Translations under genes and position numbers: made by a program
Shown: piece after piece, positions 34,486 to 44,608 of the stretch
How positions within the stretch are numbered: the stretch's first letter is position 1
Layout: each line of letters starts with the position of its first letter
Notes under the pieces: generated by a model
What the model saw: the letters and a program-made list of their open reading frames with translations, nothing else
Told to the model about the DNA's origin: nothing
Databases searched by the model: none
Source: Mucilaginibacter cryoferens
GTDB taxonomy: Bacteria > Bacteroidota > Bacteroidia > Sphingobacteriales > Sphingobacteriaceae
Assembly: GCF_014205845.1 (NCBI RefSeq)
Contig: NZ_JACHCR010000006.1
Span: 1-64,000, forward strand
Length of the DNA stretch: 64,000 nucleotides
Reading direction: 5' to 3'

Positions 34486-37400
34486 TTAAATATTATTAGT
34501 TTCTCCCTTGTTTTTGCTTTGCTCATGCTCGGCACGTGCTTCGGCTATATCGTATTCCAGTTCGGGGTCTATGTTTTGTGCCTCTACTTTGCGGGCTTTT
34601 TCTAACAGGTCTTCATGATGGTCTTGCAGGTAGGCCAGCTGTTTTTTACCATAAGAGAAGCGGGTGAAAAGCACAAACAGTACCGGCACAATAAATATGG
34701 ATATGGTTGATGAAGCAATCATACCACCCAAAACGGTAACCCCAATGGTATTTCGTGATTCGGCCCCGGCGCCGGTTGCCAGTACCAGCGGCAGCACGCC
34801 CAGAATAAACGCCAGTGAGGTCATGATTATTGGCCGCAAACGTAAACGTACCGCCTCCAGGGTAGATTTGATGAGCTCTTCGCCACGGTCCACCCGCAGT
34901 TTGGCAAACTCCACAATAAGGATGGCATTTTTGGCTGATAAACCAATCAGCGTTATCAAACCTATCTGCGCGTACACATTGTTAGTAATGGTAGGCGTGG
35001 TAGACAAAGCGATAATAGCCCCGAACGCGCTTATAGGCACCGCCAGCATCACCGAAAATGGTACCGACCAGCTCTCATACAGTGCAGCCAAAAACAGGAA
35101 CACAAAAATGATAGAGAACAGGAAGATGTAAACGGTAATAGATCCCGCCTTTATTTCCTCGAAACTCAATCCCGAAAACTCGTAAGTGTAACCACGTGGC
35201 AGCGTTTTGGCAGCCAATAGTTTTAAAGCGTCGATAGTTTGCCCGCTGCTGTATCCCGGCGGAATGGCCCCATCAACTTCCGCCGAACGGAAGATGTTAA
35301 AGTGGGTAATAAGCGGCGCAGCAACAATGGGTTTATAGCTGATAACCGTACTCAATGGCAGCATTTGCCCTACCGAATTACGCACATAATATTTGTTCAT
35401 ATCAGATACAAGCGCCCGGTAGGCGGTATCTGCCTGCACCACCACGTGGTAGGTACGGTTATACAGGGTAAAGTTGTTTACAAACAAACTACCCATATAA
35501 GCCTGCATTGTCGAAAATACATCTGAGATGTTGATGCCCAGTTTTTCGCATTTTTCCCTGTCGACATTTAGCTCGTAACTTGGTGTATGTGCCGAAAAAT
35601 AGCTGTATGCCCCTGCGGTAGCCGGTACATTTTTGGCTGCCGCCACAAACTTTTTCACCACCTTTTCAAAGGCGTGAATATCGTCGGTAGAGTTTCCCTG
35701 CTCTATCTGCATGCTAAAGCCCGCCGCCTGGCCTATCCCACGGATGGGAGGGGGCTGGGCAACTACCACATTGGCGTTTTTGATACCCGCCTTGGCAATT
35801 TTCTGTTTAATAACGTTCATGAGGCCGGGTACCCGGGTATCGGGCGTGGTACGGTCATCCCATGGCGTAAGCATACAAAACATGGAGCCATTGTTGGAGT
35901 TGGCACCACCGTTGAGGATGTTAAAGCCCGAGATAGCCGTATAATGCAATATGCCCGGCGTTGATGCCACAATTTTCATCAGCTTGGTCATCACGTTAAC
36001 AGATTGTGTTGTTGACGAAGCCTCGGGTAATTGGTACGTAACGTACAACCGGCCGCCATCCTCTGATGGTACAAAGCCCGATGGTTTTATTTTAAACAGA
36101 ATATAGGTGCCCGCGCAAATACATACCAGCACAATAACAACAAAGCGGGCCCCTTTTATGCACCGTTTTACGCCGTTGGCATATTTGAAGGTCATTTTTT
36201 CAAATATCCGGTTAAAGCCGTTGAAGAATTTATCGAGCCAATTTTCTTTGTGCCCTTTAACTTTAGTAGGGCGCAATAACAAGGTGCACAATGCCGGTGT
36301 TAAAGAAAGTGCTACAAAGGCCGATAGCATTACTGAGATAGCTATGGTAATGGCAAATTGCTGGTACAAACGCCCCACAATACCCGGTATAAAGCCAACC
36401 GGCACAAATACCGAAGCCAGGATAAGTGCAATGGCAATTACCGGTGCCGAGATCTCTTTCATGGCATGGTAAGTAGCCTCCTTGGGCGACATGCCCTGCT
36501 CATCTATATAATGTTGTACGGCCTCCACCACAATAATGGCATCATCCACCACTATACCTATGGCCAGTACAAAACCAAACATGGTAAGGGTGTTGATGGT
36601 AAAGCCCAGCGGTATAAAAAAGCAAAAGGTTGCCAGTATAGATACAGGTATAGCCAATATCGGTATCAGTGTAGATCGCCAGTTTTGGAGGAACAGGAAT
36701 ACAACTATAGCCACCAGTCCCAATGCTTTAAGCAGCGTGCCCACTACCTCCTGCATCGAAACTTTGATAATGGTTATGGATTCAAAAGGCACCACATAAT
36801 CAACATCGGTTGGGAATGATTTTTTGAGTTTGGCTAAGGCCGCATACACGTTTTGTGCAGTTTGCAGCGCGTTGCTTCCCGGCGATTGGTAAACCTGTAT
36901 GGTAGATGCCCGGTTTCCATCAACAAACGCATTACTGGAGAATGTAAACTTGCCCAGTTCAACCCTGGCCACATCTTTAAGGCGGATGAGCTGCCCCGTG
37001 CCCGGTATGCTTTTGATGATGATGTTTTCATAATCCTTAACCTTATTAAGCATGCCGTTAACCAGTATCCCGGTTTCGTAAGTTTGGGATGAGTGCTGGG
37101 GCGGCGCGCCAACAGAGCCTGCGGCAACGTACACGTTTTGTGAGGATAGCGCGCTGGTAACATCGGCAGGTGTTAAGCTGTATGATGCCATTTTATTTGG
37201 ATTCATCCAGATGCGCATGCTAAAATTATCTGTACGGGCAGATACATCGCCAACACCCGGTACCCGCAATATGGCATCCTCAATAAAGGTGTTGGTATAG
37301 TTATCCAAAAACGTAATATTGTGGGTACGCTTTGGCGAGTAAATACCTATCAGCATTAACTGATCGGGGTTACTGGCGCGTACAGTTAAGCCCAGCTTGC

Positions 37401-37770
37401 TCACCACCGATGGCAGCGACGGCGCGGCAATACCTACCCGGTTTTGCACGTTAAGCGCGGCAATATGCACGTTGGTGCCAATTTTAAACGTAACCCTGAT
37501 ACCCATACCGCCGCTGTTGGTGTTGGTACTGGTCATATATTCCATGCCTGGTGTACCGTTTACCTGTTCTTCAATAGGTGTGGCAACGGTTTGCTCTACC
37601 GTTTGGGCATCGGCACCGGTGTAGGAGCCGTTTACCGACACGCTGGGCGGCGATATGTTGGGGTACTGGTCTACCGCGAGGTTAAACAGGCATATCAGCC
37701 CCGATATCATCAATACTATTGATATAACGATTGCAGTGACCGGCCTTTTTATAAATGTATTTGCGATCAT
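34486..37770 (-). CDS. RND efflux pump subunit (HAE1/AcrB type), second of a tandem pair
   Basis: A 1094-residue inner-membrane transporter with 12 membrane helices and two large periplasmic loops. The proton-relay Asp pair is present in GIVVDDAIIVVEAVQHYID (TM4) and the TM10 Lys in GLSAKNAILIVEFAK, so it should be functional. It is a close paralogue of the pump encoded 2 bp upstream; the first 20 residues are identical and the C-terminal KARKVEAQNIDPELEY is shared. Only one adaptor and one outer-membrane channel gene serve the two pumps. It would export hydrophobic or amphipathic compounds. Confidence 0.93.
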   Translation of the reverse strand: MIANTFIKRPVTAIVISIVLMISGLICLFNLAVDQYPNISPPSVSVNGSYTGADAQTVEQTVATPIEEQVNGTPGMEYMTSTNTNSGGMGIRVTFKIGTNVHIAALNVQNRVGIAAPSLPSVVSKLGLTVRASNPDQLMLIGIYSPKRTHNITFLDNYTNTFIEDAILRVPGVGDVSARTDNFSMRIWMNPNKMASYSLTPADVTSALSSQNVYVAAGSVGAPPQHSSQTYETGILVNGMLNKVKDYENIIIKSIPGTGQLIRLKDVARVELGKFTFSSNAFVDGNRASTIQVYQSPGSNALQTAQNVYAALAKLKKSFPTDVDYVVPFESITIIKVSMQEVVGTLLKALGLVAIVVFLFLQNWRSTLIPILAIPVSILATFCFFIPLGFTINTLTMFGFVLAIGIVVDDAIIVVEAVQHYIDEQGMSPKEATYHAMKEISAPVIAIALILASVFVPVGFIPGIVGRLYQQFAITIAISVMLSAFVALSLTPALCTLLLRPTKVKGHKENWLDKFFNGFNRIFEKMTFKYANGVKRCIKGARFVVIVLVCICAGTYILFKIKPSGFVPSEDGGRLYVTYQLPEASSTTQSVNVMTKLMKIVASTPGILHYTAISGFNILNGGANSNNGSMFCMLTPWDDRTTPDTRVPGLMNVIKQKIAKAGIKNANVVVAQPPPIRGIGQAAGFSMQIEQGNSTDDIHAFEKVVKKFVAAAKNVPATAGAYSYFSAHTPSYELNVDREKCEKLGINISDVFSTMQAYMGSLFVNNFTLYNRTYHVVVQADTAYRALVSDMNKYYVRNSVGQMLPLSTVISYKPIVAAPLITHFNIFRSAEVDGAIPPGYSSGQTIDALKLLAAKTLPRGYTYEFSGLSFEEIKAGSITVYIFLFSIIFVFLFLAALYESWSVPFSVMLAVPISAFGAIIALSTTPTITNNVYAQIGLITLIGLSAKNAILIVEFAKLRVDRGEELIKSTLEAVRLRLRPIIMTSLAFILGVLPLVLATGAGAESRNTIGVTVLGGMIASSTISIFIVPVLFVLFTRFSYGKKQLAYLQDHHEDLLEKARKVEAQNIDPELEYDIAEARAEHEQSKNKGETNNI

Positions 37771-37772
37771 CG

Positions 37773-40700
37773 TTATTCGGATTTATGTAATTCACGTGAT
37801 TTTTCAATCTCGTACTCCAACTCAGGATCAATATTCTGCGCTTCAACCTTCCTCGCTTTTTCGTGCAGGCTGTCGCGGTGGGTTTGCAGGTATTCGAGAT
37901 GTTTTTTACCGTAAGAAAAGCGGGTTATCACCACAAACAGCACCGGCACAATAAATATGGCTATAGTTGATGCCGCAAGCATCCCACCTAATACCGTATA
38001 GCCTATAGTCTGGCGGGCTACCGCACCGGCACCTGTTGCCAATACCAATGGCAACACGCCTAATATAAATGCCAGCGAGGTCATGATAATAGGCCTTAAA
38101 CGGAGGCTAACAGCTTCGAGGGTTGATTTAACCAGTTCCTCACCCATATCAACCCGTACCTTGGCAAACTCCACAATCAGGATGGCGTTTTTGGCCGCCA
38201 AACCAATCAGTGTTATCAAACCAATTTGCGCGTAAACATTGTTGGTAAGGCTTGGCACCAATACCAATGCAAGTATGGCACCCAAGGCTCCAATGGGTAC
38301 AGCCAGTAATACCGAGAATGGTACCGACCAGCTTTCGTACAACGCCGCAAGAAACAGGAACACAAATGTTAGCGAGAAAATAAAGATATAGATGGTGGTT
38401 GAACCTGCCTTTATCTCCTCATAACTTAAGCCCGAAAATTCATATTCATATCCCTCGGGCAAAATTTGTTTGGCCAGTTTTTGCATGGCAGTTATGGCTT
38501 CGCCGCTGCTGTAACCATCGTTGGTTGAACCATCAACCTCTGCCGAGCGGAAGATATTAAAGTGCGAAATAAGCGGCGGCGCATCCACCGGTTTATAACT
38601 GATAAGGGTACCCAGCGGCACCATTGTGCCCGCCTGGTTGCGCACATAGTATTTATCCATATTAGATATCAGTTTTCGATACGCCGTATCTGCCTGTACC
38701 ACCACGTGGAAGGTGCGGTTATAAGTAGTAAAATCGTTGATGTAAAGGCTACCCATATAGGCCTGTATGGTGGTAAACACATCAGATACGTTTACCCCCA
38801 GTTTCTCGCATTTCTCCCTATCTACCGTTAGGCTGTAATTAGGTGTGTGCGCAGTGTAAAAAGTAAATGCCTTTTTTATAACCGGATTTTTATTGGCCTC
38901 GGTTACAAACCTGTTTACTACGGTTTCAAATTGCTGTAGGTTATCGGTAGTGCTGCGTTGCTCTATCTGCATGCTAAAACCAACCGTGGTACCGATACCC
39001 GGCAGGGGCGACGGTTGGATAACCTCTACGTTGGCATCTTTTATCCCGGCATCGGCAATGCGCTTTTGCAATACGCTGATAATGCCCGGTACCTGCTCGC
39101 TGCTTTTACTCCTGTCGTCCCAGGGGGCAAGTTGGCAGTAAATGGTGCCGTTGTTGGAGTTACTGGCATTGGTTACCACGTTAAGGCCCGATAATGCCGC
39201 ATAATGTGCAACCCCAGGTGTTGAGCCAATTACCTTCATCAGTTTCGACATCACCTCTACAGAGCTTGCAGTTGATGATGCCGGAGGTAACTGAAAGGTA
39301 ACGTAAAGGTTGCCGTCATCCTCAGACGGAATAAAGCCCGAAGGTTTACCCTGAAACAGGAAGTAGGTACCCACGCAGATACATATCAATATAATGATTA
39401 CCAGGCGCGATGCCTTGATGCTTCTTTTTACACCATTGGTATAGCTTTGGGTAATGCGCTCGAACCAGTTATTGAAAATAAAAAATAACTTGTTAATACC
39501 CTTAGCTTCTTTATTAATAGGCGATGGTTTTAACAATAAGGTACAAAGCGCCGGTGTTAACGACAGGGCTATAAAAGCCGAGATAATAACCGATATGGCA
39601 ATGGTAATGGCAAACTGCTGGTAAAGGCTGCCCACAATACCGGGTATAAAACCAACCGGTACAAACACAGCCGCCAAAATAAGCGCTATGGCAATAACCG
39701 GTGCCGAAATATCCTTCATGGCGGTGTAGGTAGCTTCCTTGGCCGACATGTTATCGTGATCGATATAATGCTGTACGGCCTCCACCACAATAATGGCATC
39801 ATCAACCACAATACCTATGGCCAGTACAAAACCAAACATGGTTAAGGTATTAATGGTAAAGCCAAGCGGTATAAAAAAGCAAAATGTACCGAAAATAGAA
39901 ACCGGGATTGCCAGCACCGGGATAAGTGTAGAGCGCCAGTTTTGTAAAAATACAAACACCACCACGGCAACCAACCCCAGGGTTTTTAAAAGCGTGCCTA
40001 CCACATCTTCCATAGATACTTTTACCACCGTAACCGATTCAAACGGTACCCGGTACTGCACATCGGCCGGGAAGTTTTGCTTTAGCTTGGCCAGCGCGGC
40101 ATATACACCATTGGCGGTTGCCAGTGCGTTGCTGCCCGGTGCCTGGTATATTTGCAGGTAAGATGCCTTGTGCCCGTCTACAAAAGAGTTACTGGAAAAA
40201 GTGAATTTGCCCAGCTCAACCCGGGCCACATCTTTAAGATAAACCAGCTGGCCTGTAGCAGGGATAGTTTTTACAATTACGTTTTCAAACTCAGATACCT
40301 TGCTCAACCGACCATTCACCAAAATACCCAACTCGTAGGTTTGGGTTGATGCCTGGGGCGGCACACCCGCTGTACCGGCTGCTACCTGCACGTTTTGCGC
40401 GTTTAGGGCGGCAATAACATCGGCAGGGGTTAAGCTGTACGATGCCATTTTATCGGGGTTCATCCATATCCGCATACTAAAATCATCAGTAAAGCGGTTT
40501 ATGCTGCCAACGCCAGGTACACGTAACAAGGCATCCTGTATAAAAATATTGGTATAGTTATCTAAAAAGGTAATGTTATGGCTGCCTTTAGGGGCGTATA
40601 TGGCTACCATCATCAGCATACTGGGGTTTACAGCACGCACGGTAAGGCCTAACCTGCTTACCACTGCCGGTAGCAATGGTGTGGCTATACTCACCCTGTT

Positions 40701-41027
40701 TTGTACATCAAGCGCGGCTACGTCAATATCGGTACCCGGTTTAAAGGTAACGTTCATGGTCATCTGGCCATTGTTGGTACTGTTGCTTTGCATGTACTCC
40801 ATGCCGGGGGTTCCGTTCACCTGTTCTTCAATAGGGGTGGCAACGGTTTGCTCTACGGTTTGGGCATCGGCACCGGTAAACTGGCCATTAACCTGTACTA
40901 TGGGCGGCGTAATATCGGGGTACTGATCTATAGGTAAAAGCAATATACTTACCGTACCTGTAATTACCAATACAATGGATATTACAATTGCCGTTACAGG
41001 TCTTTTAATAAAGGTATTTGCTATCAT
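37773..41027 (-). CDS. RND efflux pump subunit (HAE1/AcrB type), first of a tandem pair
   Basis: A 1084-residue transporter with the AcrB layout. The proton-relay residues D409-D410 are in GIVVDDAIIVVE and the TM10 Lys is in GLAAKNAILIVEFAK. The periplasmic porter loops carry the usual NRV and PGVG segments (about 110 and 171). It follows the adaptor gene by 50 bp and precedes its paralogue by 2 bp. The pair may form a heterotrimer as MdtB and MdtC do in E. coli, or two separate pumps sharing one adaptor. The substrates are not deducible. Confidence 0.93.
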   Translation of the reverse strand: MIANTFIKRPVTAIVISIVLVITGTVSILLLPIDQYPDITPPIVQVNGQFTGADAQTVEQTVATPIEEQVNGTPGMEYMQSNSTNNGQMTMNVTFKPGTDIDVAALDVQNRVSIATPLLPAVVSRLGLTVRAVNPSMLMMVAIYAPKGSHNITFLDNYTNIFIQDALLRVPGVGSINRFTDDFSMRIWMNPDKMASYSLTPADVIAALNAQNVQVAAGTAGVPPQASTQTYELGILVNGRLSKVSEFENVIVKTIPATGQLVYLKDVARVELGKFTFSSNSFVDGHKASYLQIYQAPGSNALATANGVYAALAKLKQNFPADVQYRVPFESVTVVKVSMEDVVGTLLKTLGLVAVVVFVFLQNWRSTLIPVLAIPVSIFGTFCFFIPLGFTINTLTMFGFVLAIGIVVDDAIIVVEAVQHYIDHDNMSAKEATYTAMKDISAPVIAIALILAAVFVPVGFIPGIVGSLYQQFAITIAISVIISAFIALSLTPALCTLLLKPSPINKEAKGINKLFFIFNNWFERITQSYTNGVKRSIKASRLVIIILICICVGTYFLFQGKPSGFIPSEDDGNLYVTFQLPPASSTASSVEVMSKLMKVIGSTPGVAHYAALSGLNVVTNASNSNNGTIYCQLAPWDDRSKSSEQVPGIISVLQKRIADAGIKDANVEVIQPSPLPGIGTTVGFSMQIEQRSTTDNLQQFETVVNRFVTEANKNPVIKKAFTFYTAHTPNYSLTVDREKCEKLGVNVSDVFTTIQAYMGSLYINDFTTYNRTFHVVVQADTAYRKLISNMDKYYVRNQAGTMVPLGTLISYKPVDAPPLISHFNIFRSAEVDGSTNDGYSSGEAITAMQKLAKQILPEGYEYEFSGLSYEEIKAGSTTIYIFIFSLTFVFLFLAALYESWSVPFSVLLAVPIGALGAILALVLVPSLTNNVYAQIGLITLIGLAAKNAILIVEFAKVRVDMGEELVKSTLEAVSLRLRPIIMTSLAFILGVLPLVLATGAGAVARQTIGYTVLGGMLAASTIAIFIVPVLFVVITRFSYGKKHLEYLQTHRDSLHEKARKVEAQNIDPELEYEIEKSRELHKSE

Positions 41028-41077
41028 AAAATATCGTCCTGAATAAAATTATTAAGTGTGTTGCAGGCATTTGCCTG

Positions 41078-42262
41078 TTAACGGCCGCCTTTACCGCCCG
41101 CGGATGGCGCTACTTTGTTGGCCGTTGTAATTTGCGATCCATCGTGTAATAGCTGTACGCCATCAACCACTATGCGCTCGCCGGCTGCAATACCGCTTTT
41201 AATGATCATGTTGCCGCCAATGGTTTGGCCGGTTTGCACCTTTTTCTGCACAGCAAAAAGTTTTGATATTTTGTTTTTGGCAGAGTCGGCCCCGGCTTTG
41301 GGGTTGTTAACCAGGCTATCTTTAGCGGTATATACAAAGTATTCGCCCATTTGCTCAACCACGGCCTTGCCAGGTACCAATAACTGCGGCCCGGCTTCCT
41401 GGTTGTGTACCCTTACCACGCAGCTCATACCAACCCTTAGTATACCTTTAGGATTAGCAAATACCAGCCTTATGGTGATAGAACCTGTTTGTGCGTTAAC
41501 AGCGCGATCAATAACAGCTATTTTTCCGTTGATAGGATAAAGCGAATTATCTGATAATAAGATGGTGAAAAGCGAATCTACAGCAGGGCCTTTGCTTTGT
41601 TGCAGGCGTTCAAACTTGGGCAGTTGTTTTTCGTTAATAACAAAATCCACCGCCATGGGGTCGTCTGTAGATATGGTGTTTAGTATGGTGGCGCCTGTGT
41701 TTACCACATCGCCCAGCTTAACCTGGCTAAAGCCAATGGTGCCGCTAAAAGGCGCGTAAACGGTAGCGTAGCTTAAATTGGTTTTGGCTGTTTTTACTGC
41801 CTGCTCGGCAGCGCTTACCTGGCTTTTGGTGTTTTGCAGGGTAATAACGGCGTGGTCGTAAAGCTGCTTGGCAACCGCGTTATACTTGTTTAAGTATTCA
41901 TAGCGGTCGGCATCTTGCTGGGCCTGGGTTAGGGTACCTTCGGCAACTTTACGGTTGGCAACGGCGGCATCATAAGTATCCTGGTATATATGTCTGTCTA
42001 TCTCAAAAAGCTTTTTGCCTTTTTCTACATGGGTACCTTCGGTAAAAAATATACCGGTTATGGCGCCCTGTACCTGCGGCAGCAGGTTAACCTGGCTTAA
42101 GGCTGCGGTTGTAGATGGATACTGATCGTAATAAAGCACGTTTTTAGCTTTAACCTTTAACAGGTTAACCGGAATTTCCGGATTAACGGCTGGTTGTTTT
42201 TGTTTACACGCGCCCAAAATAAGTACACTTACAAAGCTGGCGATCAATGATATTTTGTTCAT
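41078..42262 (-). CDS. RND periplasmic adaptor (MFP/AcrA type), operon 1
   Basis: A 394-residue lipoprotein (GAC, Cys19) with split lipoyl halves (AITGIFFTEGTHVEKGKKLFEI about 68-89 and YAPFSGTIGFSQVKLGDVV), a helical hairpin between them (about 95-165, QTAKTNLS), and beta-barrel and membrane-proximal domains to the C-terminus. It should bridge the RND pumps and TolC. It starts 19 bp after the tolC gene. The C-terminal tail is Gly/Lys-rich (APSAGGKGGR). Confidence 0.93.
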   Translation of the reverse strand: MNKISLIASFVSVLILGACKQKQPAVNPEIPVNLLKVKAKNVLYYDQYPSTTAALSQVNLLPQVQGAITGIFFTEGTHVEKGKKLFEIDRHIYQDTYDAAVANRKVAEGTLTQAQQDADRYEYLNKYNAVAKQLYDHAVITLQNTKSQVSAAEQAVKTAKTNLSYATVYAPFSGTIGFSQVKLGDVVNTGATILNTISTDDPMAVDFVINEKQLPKFERLQQSKGPAVDSLFTILLSDNSLYPINGKIAVIDRAVNAQTGSITIRLVFANPKGILRVGMSCVVRVHNQEAGPQLLVPGKAVVEQMGEYFVYTAKDSLVNNPKAGADSAKNKISKLFAVQKKVQTGQTIGGNMIIKSGIAAGERIVVDGVQLLHDGSQITTANKVAPSAGGKGGR

Positions 42263-42281
42263 GGAGATTGTTTTTTTAGCA

Positions 42282-43724
42282 TTAATAAGTAATATCGCCC
42301 ATTGCCTTTTGCAGGTCTATCTTACTGGATAGCAGCTGGAACAACGAGTTGGTATAATTTATCTCTGCCGTAATGAGGTTTGATTCGGCTGTTATTACAT
42401 TAAGGTAGGCTACAATACCCTGTTTATATTGCAGGTTTACAACAAAGTACACCCGCCGGGCCATGCCCACGTTTTTTTGTTGTACCTCAAAACTGTACAG
42501 GTTGCTTTTGTAACCGGCCAGGCTGGTAGTGTACTCTTTATAAAGCTGTAGCTTAAGGTCTGTTTCATCCCAATGGATCAACTGCTCCTGCAACCTGGCT
42601 TTGTGTACATTATGCGTGCGGGCAAAACCTGTAAAAATAGGTATGCTAAGCGATAGCCCCACGGTTGAGCTTGGGTACGAGTTGGATAACAGGTTGGAAA
42701 AATTGTTATTGGCAAACTGTAGGTTATAATTAAAAAAGCCCGATATGGTTGGCAAAAACGCGTACCTGTAATAGTTGGTGAGCTGTTTTTGCAGATCTTT
42801 ACGGGTTTCAATCTGTTGATATTCTATCCTGTTTTGGTATTGCAGCTGCTTGCCGGTATCAATACGGATATCGTTCATCATTTGTAGGGTATCAACACTT
42901 ACATTAAACTGTTTTTCGGCTTCGTACCCCATCAGTTGTTTTAAGGCGGCATATTGTGGAACCAGGTTTTCTTTAGCCTGTTTTAGCTGCGTGTCTGAAT
43001 TGTTGAGGGTGATAGTGGCTTGTAAATAATCTGTTTCATCTACAATGCCCCCTTTATATTGATGATAGGCATCGCGCAGGTTTTTGCCCAGGCGCGTGGT
43101 ATCTTCTTTTAGCACATTGATTTGCTCAAGCGTAAGCAATACATTGTAAAATGCTTTGCTTACCGATGTTACCAAATAAATTTTGGTGCTATCGGTTAAC
43201 TGTTTGGCCTGTTTAACCAGCAGTGGAGCGCTTTTGGCTGCATACAATAAATTCGGACTAACAATTGCCTGCGATACCGAAAGCTCAGGAATAAAGGTAT
43301 TGGAATAGCTACTGCGGTTAGTGGTACCTGTTGTGCCCGTAGTGTTACCGGTAGATATACTGTTATTAGGCTGTTGAATATAATGCACCACATTACCGGT
43401 TGCATTAACCTGCGGCAGCCATGCCGCCAGATTTATGGAGTTGGTAGTGTGTGCTATATCAACATTGATAAGCGATTTGTTTAGCGCCGGCTGATGAACC
43501 ATGGCGTAATCAATACATTGCCTTAAGGTAAGGTATTGCCCTGTATCCTGGGTAACGGGCATAACCGGGAAACCAACTTTACCGGTATCCGGAATTTGGT
43601 CTGGTACAGGGAACAAATGCTTCTTATTATTTTGCGCAACCGCGTTGACTGATAATAAGCAGAACGCAGCCACTGTAGAAAAATGGAGAAATGTTCTGTT
43701 TATACTGAAAAACATGATTTTCAT
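42282..43724 (-). CDS. TolC-family outer-membrane channel, operon 1
   Basis: A 480-residue protein with a signal peptide (ending NAVAQ, near residue 30) and two OEP repeats: the first near LTLRQCIDYAMVHQPALNKSLINVDIA (about 67-93) and the second near TRKDLQKQLTNYY to the end. The long helices lack charged breaks, as in TolC. It is the first gene of the tolC-acrA-acrB-acrB-marR operon. A 7-bp palindrome about 150 bp upstream may be its regulator site. Confidence 0.92.
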   Translation of the reverse strand: MKIMFFSINRTFLHFSTVAAFCLLSVNAVAQNNKKHLFPVPDQIPDTGKVGFPVMPVTQDTGQYLTLRQCIDYAMVHQPALNKSLINVDIAHTTNSINLAAWLPQVNATGNVVHYIQQPNNSISTGNTTGTTGTTNRSSYSNTFIPELSVSQAIVSPNLLYAAKSAPLLVKQAKQLTDSTKIYLVTSVSKAFYNVLLTLEQINVLKEDTTRLGKNLRDAYHQYKGGIVDETDYLQATITLNNSDTQLKQAKENLVPQYAALKQLMGYEAEKQFNVSVDTLQMMNDIRIDTGKQLQYQNRIEYQQIETRKDLQKQLTNYYRYAFLPTISGFFNYNLQFANNNFSNLLSNSYPSSTVGLSLSIPIFTGFARTHNVHKARLQEQLIHWDETDLKLQLYKEYTTSLAGYKSNLYSFEVQQKNVGMARRVYFVVNLQYKQGIVAYLNVITAESNLITAEINYTNSLFQLLSSKIDLQKAMGDITY

Positions 43725-43873
43725 TATTAACCGGATAATTTTTATTTGAATAATGGCTTTAACAGGTGTATGCAGGTGTAGCAGGTGTTGTTGTAAATTA
43801 GCTTACCGCTGTTTTGCGGTAGTAAGTTTACAGGCCTGTTTTAAGCAGTATCCTGATAAAATATTGTTGATGA

Positions 43874-43896
43874 TTACGTGGAAAAAAATCACGTAA
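43874..43896. promoter_or_regulatory. palindrome upstream of efflux operon 1
   Basis: TTACGTG (43874-43880) and CACGTAA (43890-43896) are a perfect 7-bp inverted repeat around an A-rich 9-bp spacer, in the 236-bp gap before tolC. A second small hairpin (TTACCGC/GCGGTA) lies near 43803-43822. Either could be an operator for the MarR protein of this operon. Confidence 0.35.
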
Positions 43897-43960
43897 CGAT
43901 GCATAACCGAAACTGTTTTTTATTAAAAAAACACGGTAACAATTAACAAGGGGGGAGTGG

Positions 43961-44347
43961 TCAGATCCTTAAGCTACGCTGTTTAAGGTAAGCATCGGGA
44001 TGGATAGTATATATCGGGCTCGAATACAGTTCGGGTTTTTTAGCTAGGAATAATAAAGTAACCGCACTAAAAATAAATGCCAGTAAAGGAATGCAGGCCG
44101 TTGTTTTGGGTACAAGGCTTTTGCGCTTACCATCAATAACAGAGCGTATACCACGGTGTAATAACGAGGTGCCGTTATTTTGATTATGGCTTTTATGAAT
44201 AAACTCTGTAGTGCTTGAGGCGCTGAGTTTTAAGATCTCTTTATTGAGGTTTGGTAAAAAAAAGATATGTGTAAGCGCGATAAATAAATATACCCCTAAC
44301 AGAAGTGTATTTATAAATTGACTACCTATCTTTTTAAACGATTTCAC
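43961..44347 (-). CDS. small membrane protein of unknown function
   Basis: A 128-residue protein with two likely membrane helices: residues about 13-32 (NTLLLGVYLFIALTHIFFLP) and about 85-101 (IPLLAFIFSAVTLLFLA). A polar loop of about 50 residues lies between them, and the C-terminal tail is short and basic. There is no recognised domain. A well-formed promoter lies about 100 bp upstream, which supports a real gene. The neighbours are efflux operon 1 (downstream, same strand, 236 bp away) and the tandem repeats. Confidence 0.65.
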   Translation of the reverse strand: MKSFKKIGSQFINTLLLGVYLFIALTHIFFLPNLNKEILKLSASSTTEFIHKSHNQNNGTSLLHRGIRSVIDGKRKSLVPKTTACIPLLAFIFSAVTLLFLAKKPELYSSPIYTIHPDAYLKQRSLRI

Positions 44348-44452
44348 CTGATGATTTTAATTGTTTATAGTACAAACTAATTGCTCATAATGTTTTGTAA
44401 CTATTTAAGTACAAAGTATTAAACTGATGCATGTTTGTAAAATATGTTTTTG

Positions 44453-44482
44453 CAAAAGTACTGATGCTTTTTGGTTGGGCAA
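44453..44482 (-). promoter_or_regulatory. promoter of the 128-aa membrane protein gene
   Basis: On the minus strand TTG (44480-44482) and TACTTTTG (44453-44460) are separated by 19 bp, matching the Bacteroidota consensus. It leaves a leader of roughly 100 nt before the start at 44347. Confidence 0.7.
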
Positions 44483-44608
44483 TTATAAGGATTAGTTTGC
44501 TGTGGTTTTGTAAATTTCCTTTTACAGAGCAGGAGGAGGTATTGGTAAACTGGAAAAATGCCCGCTTCGGCGGCGAGTATGACCCAATGATGACGAAGAG
44601 TGGTTAGC

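Noticed and set aside
35587..37722. Several long rightward frames (up to 153 residues) inside the RND genes
   Set aside because: They are antisense shadows of well-supported transporters; no promoter or signal features support them, and similar shadows occur in both paralogues.
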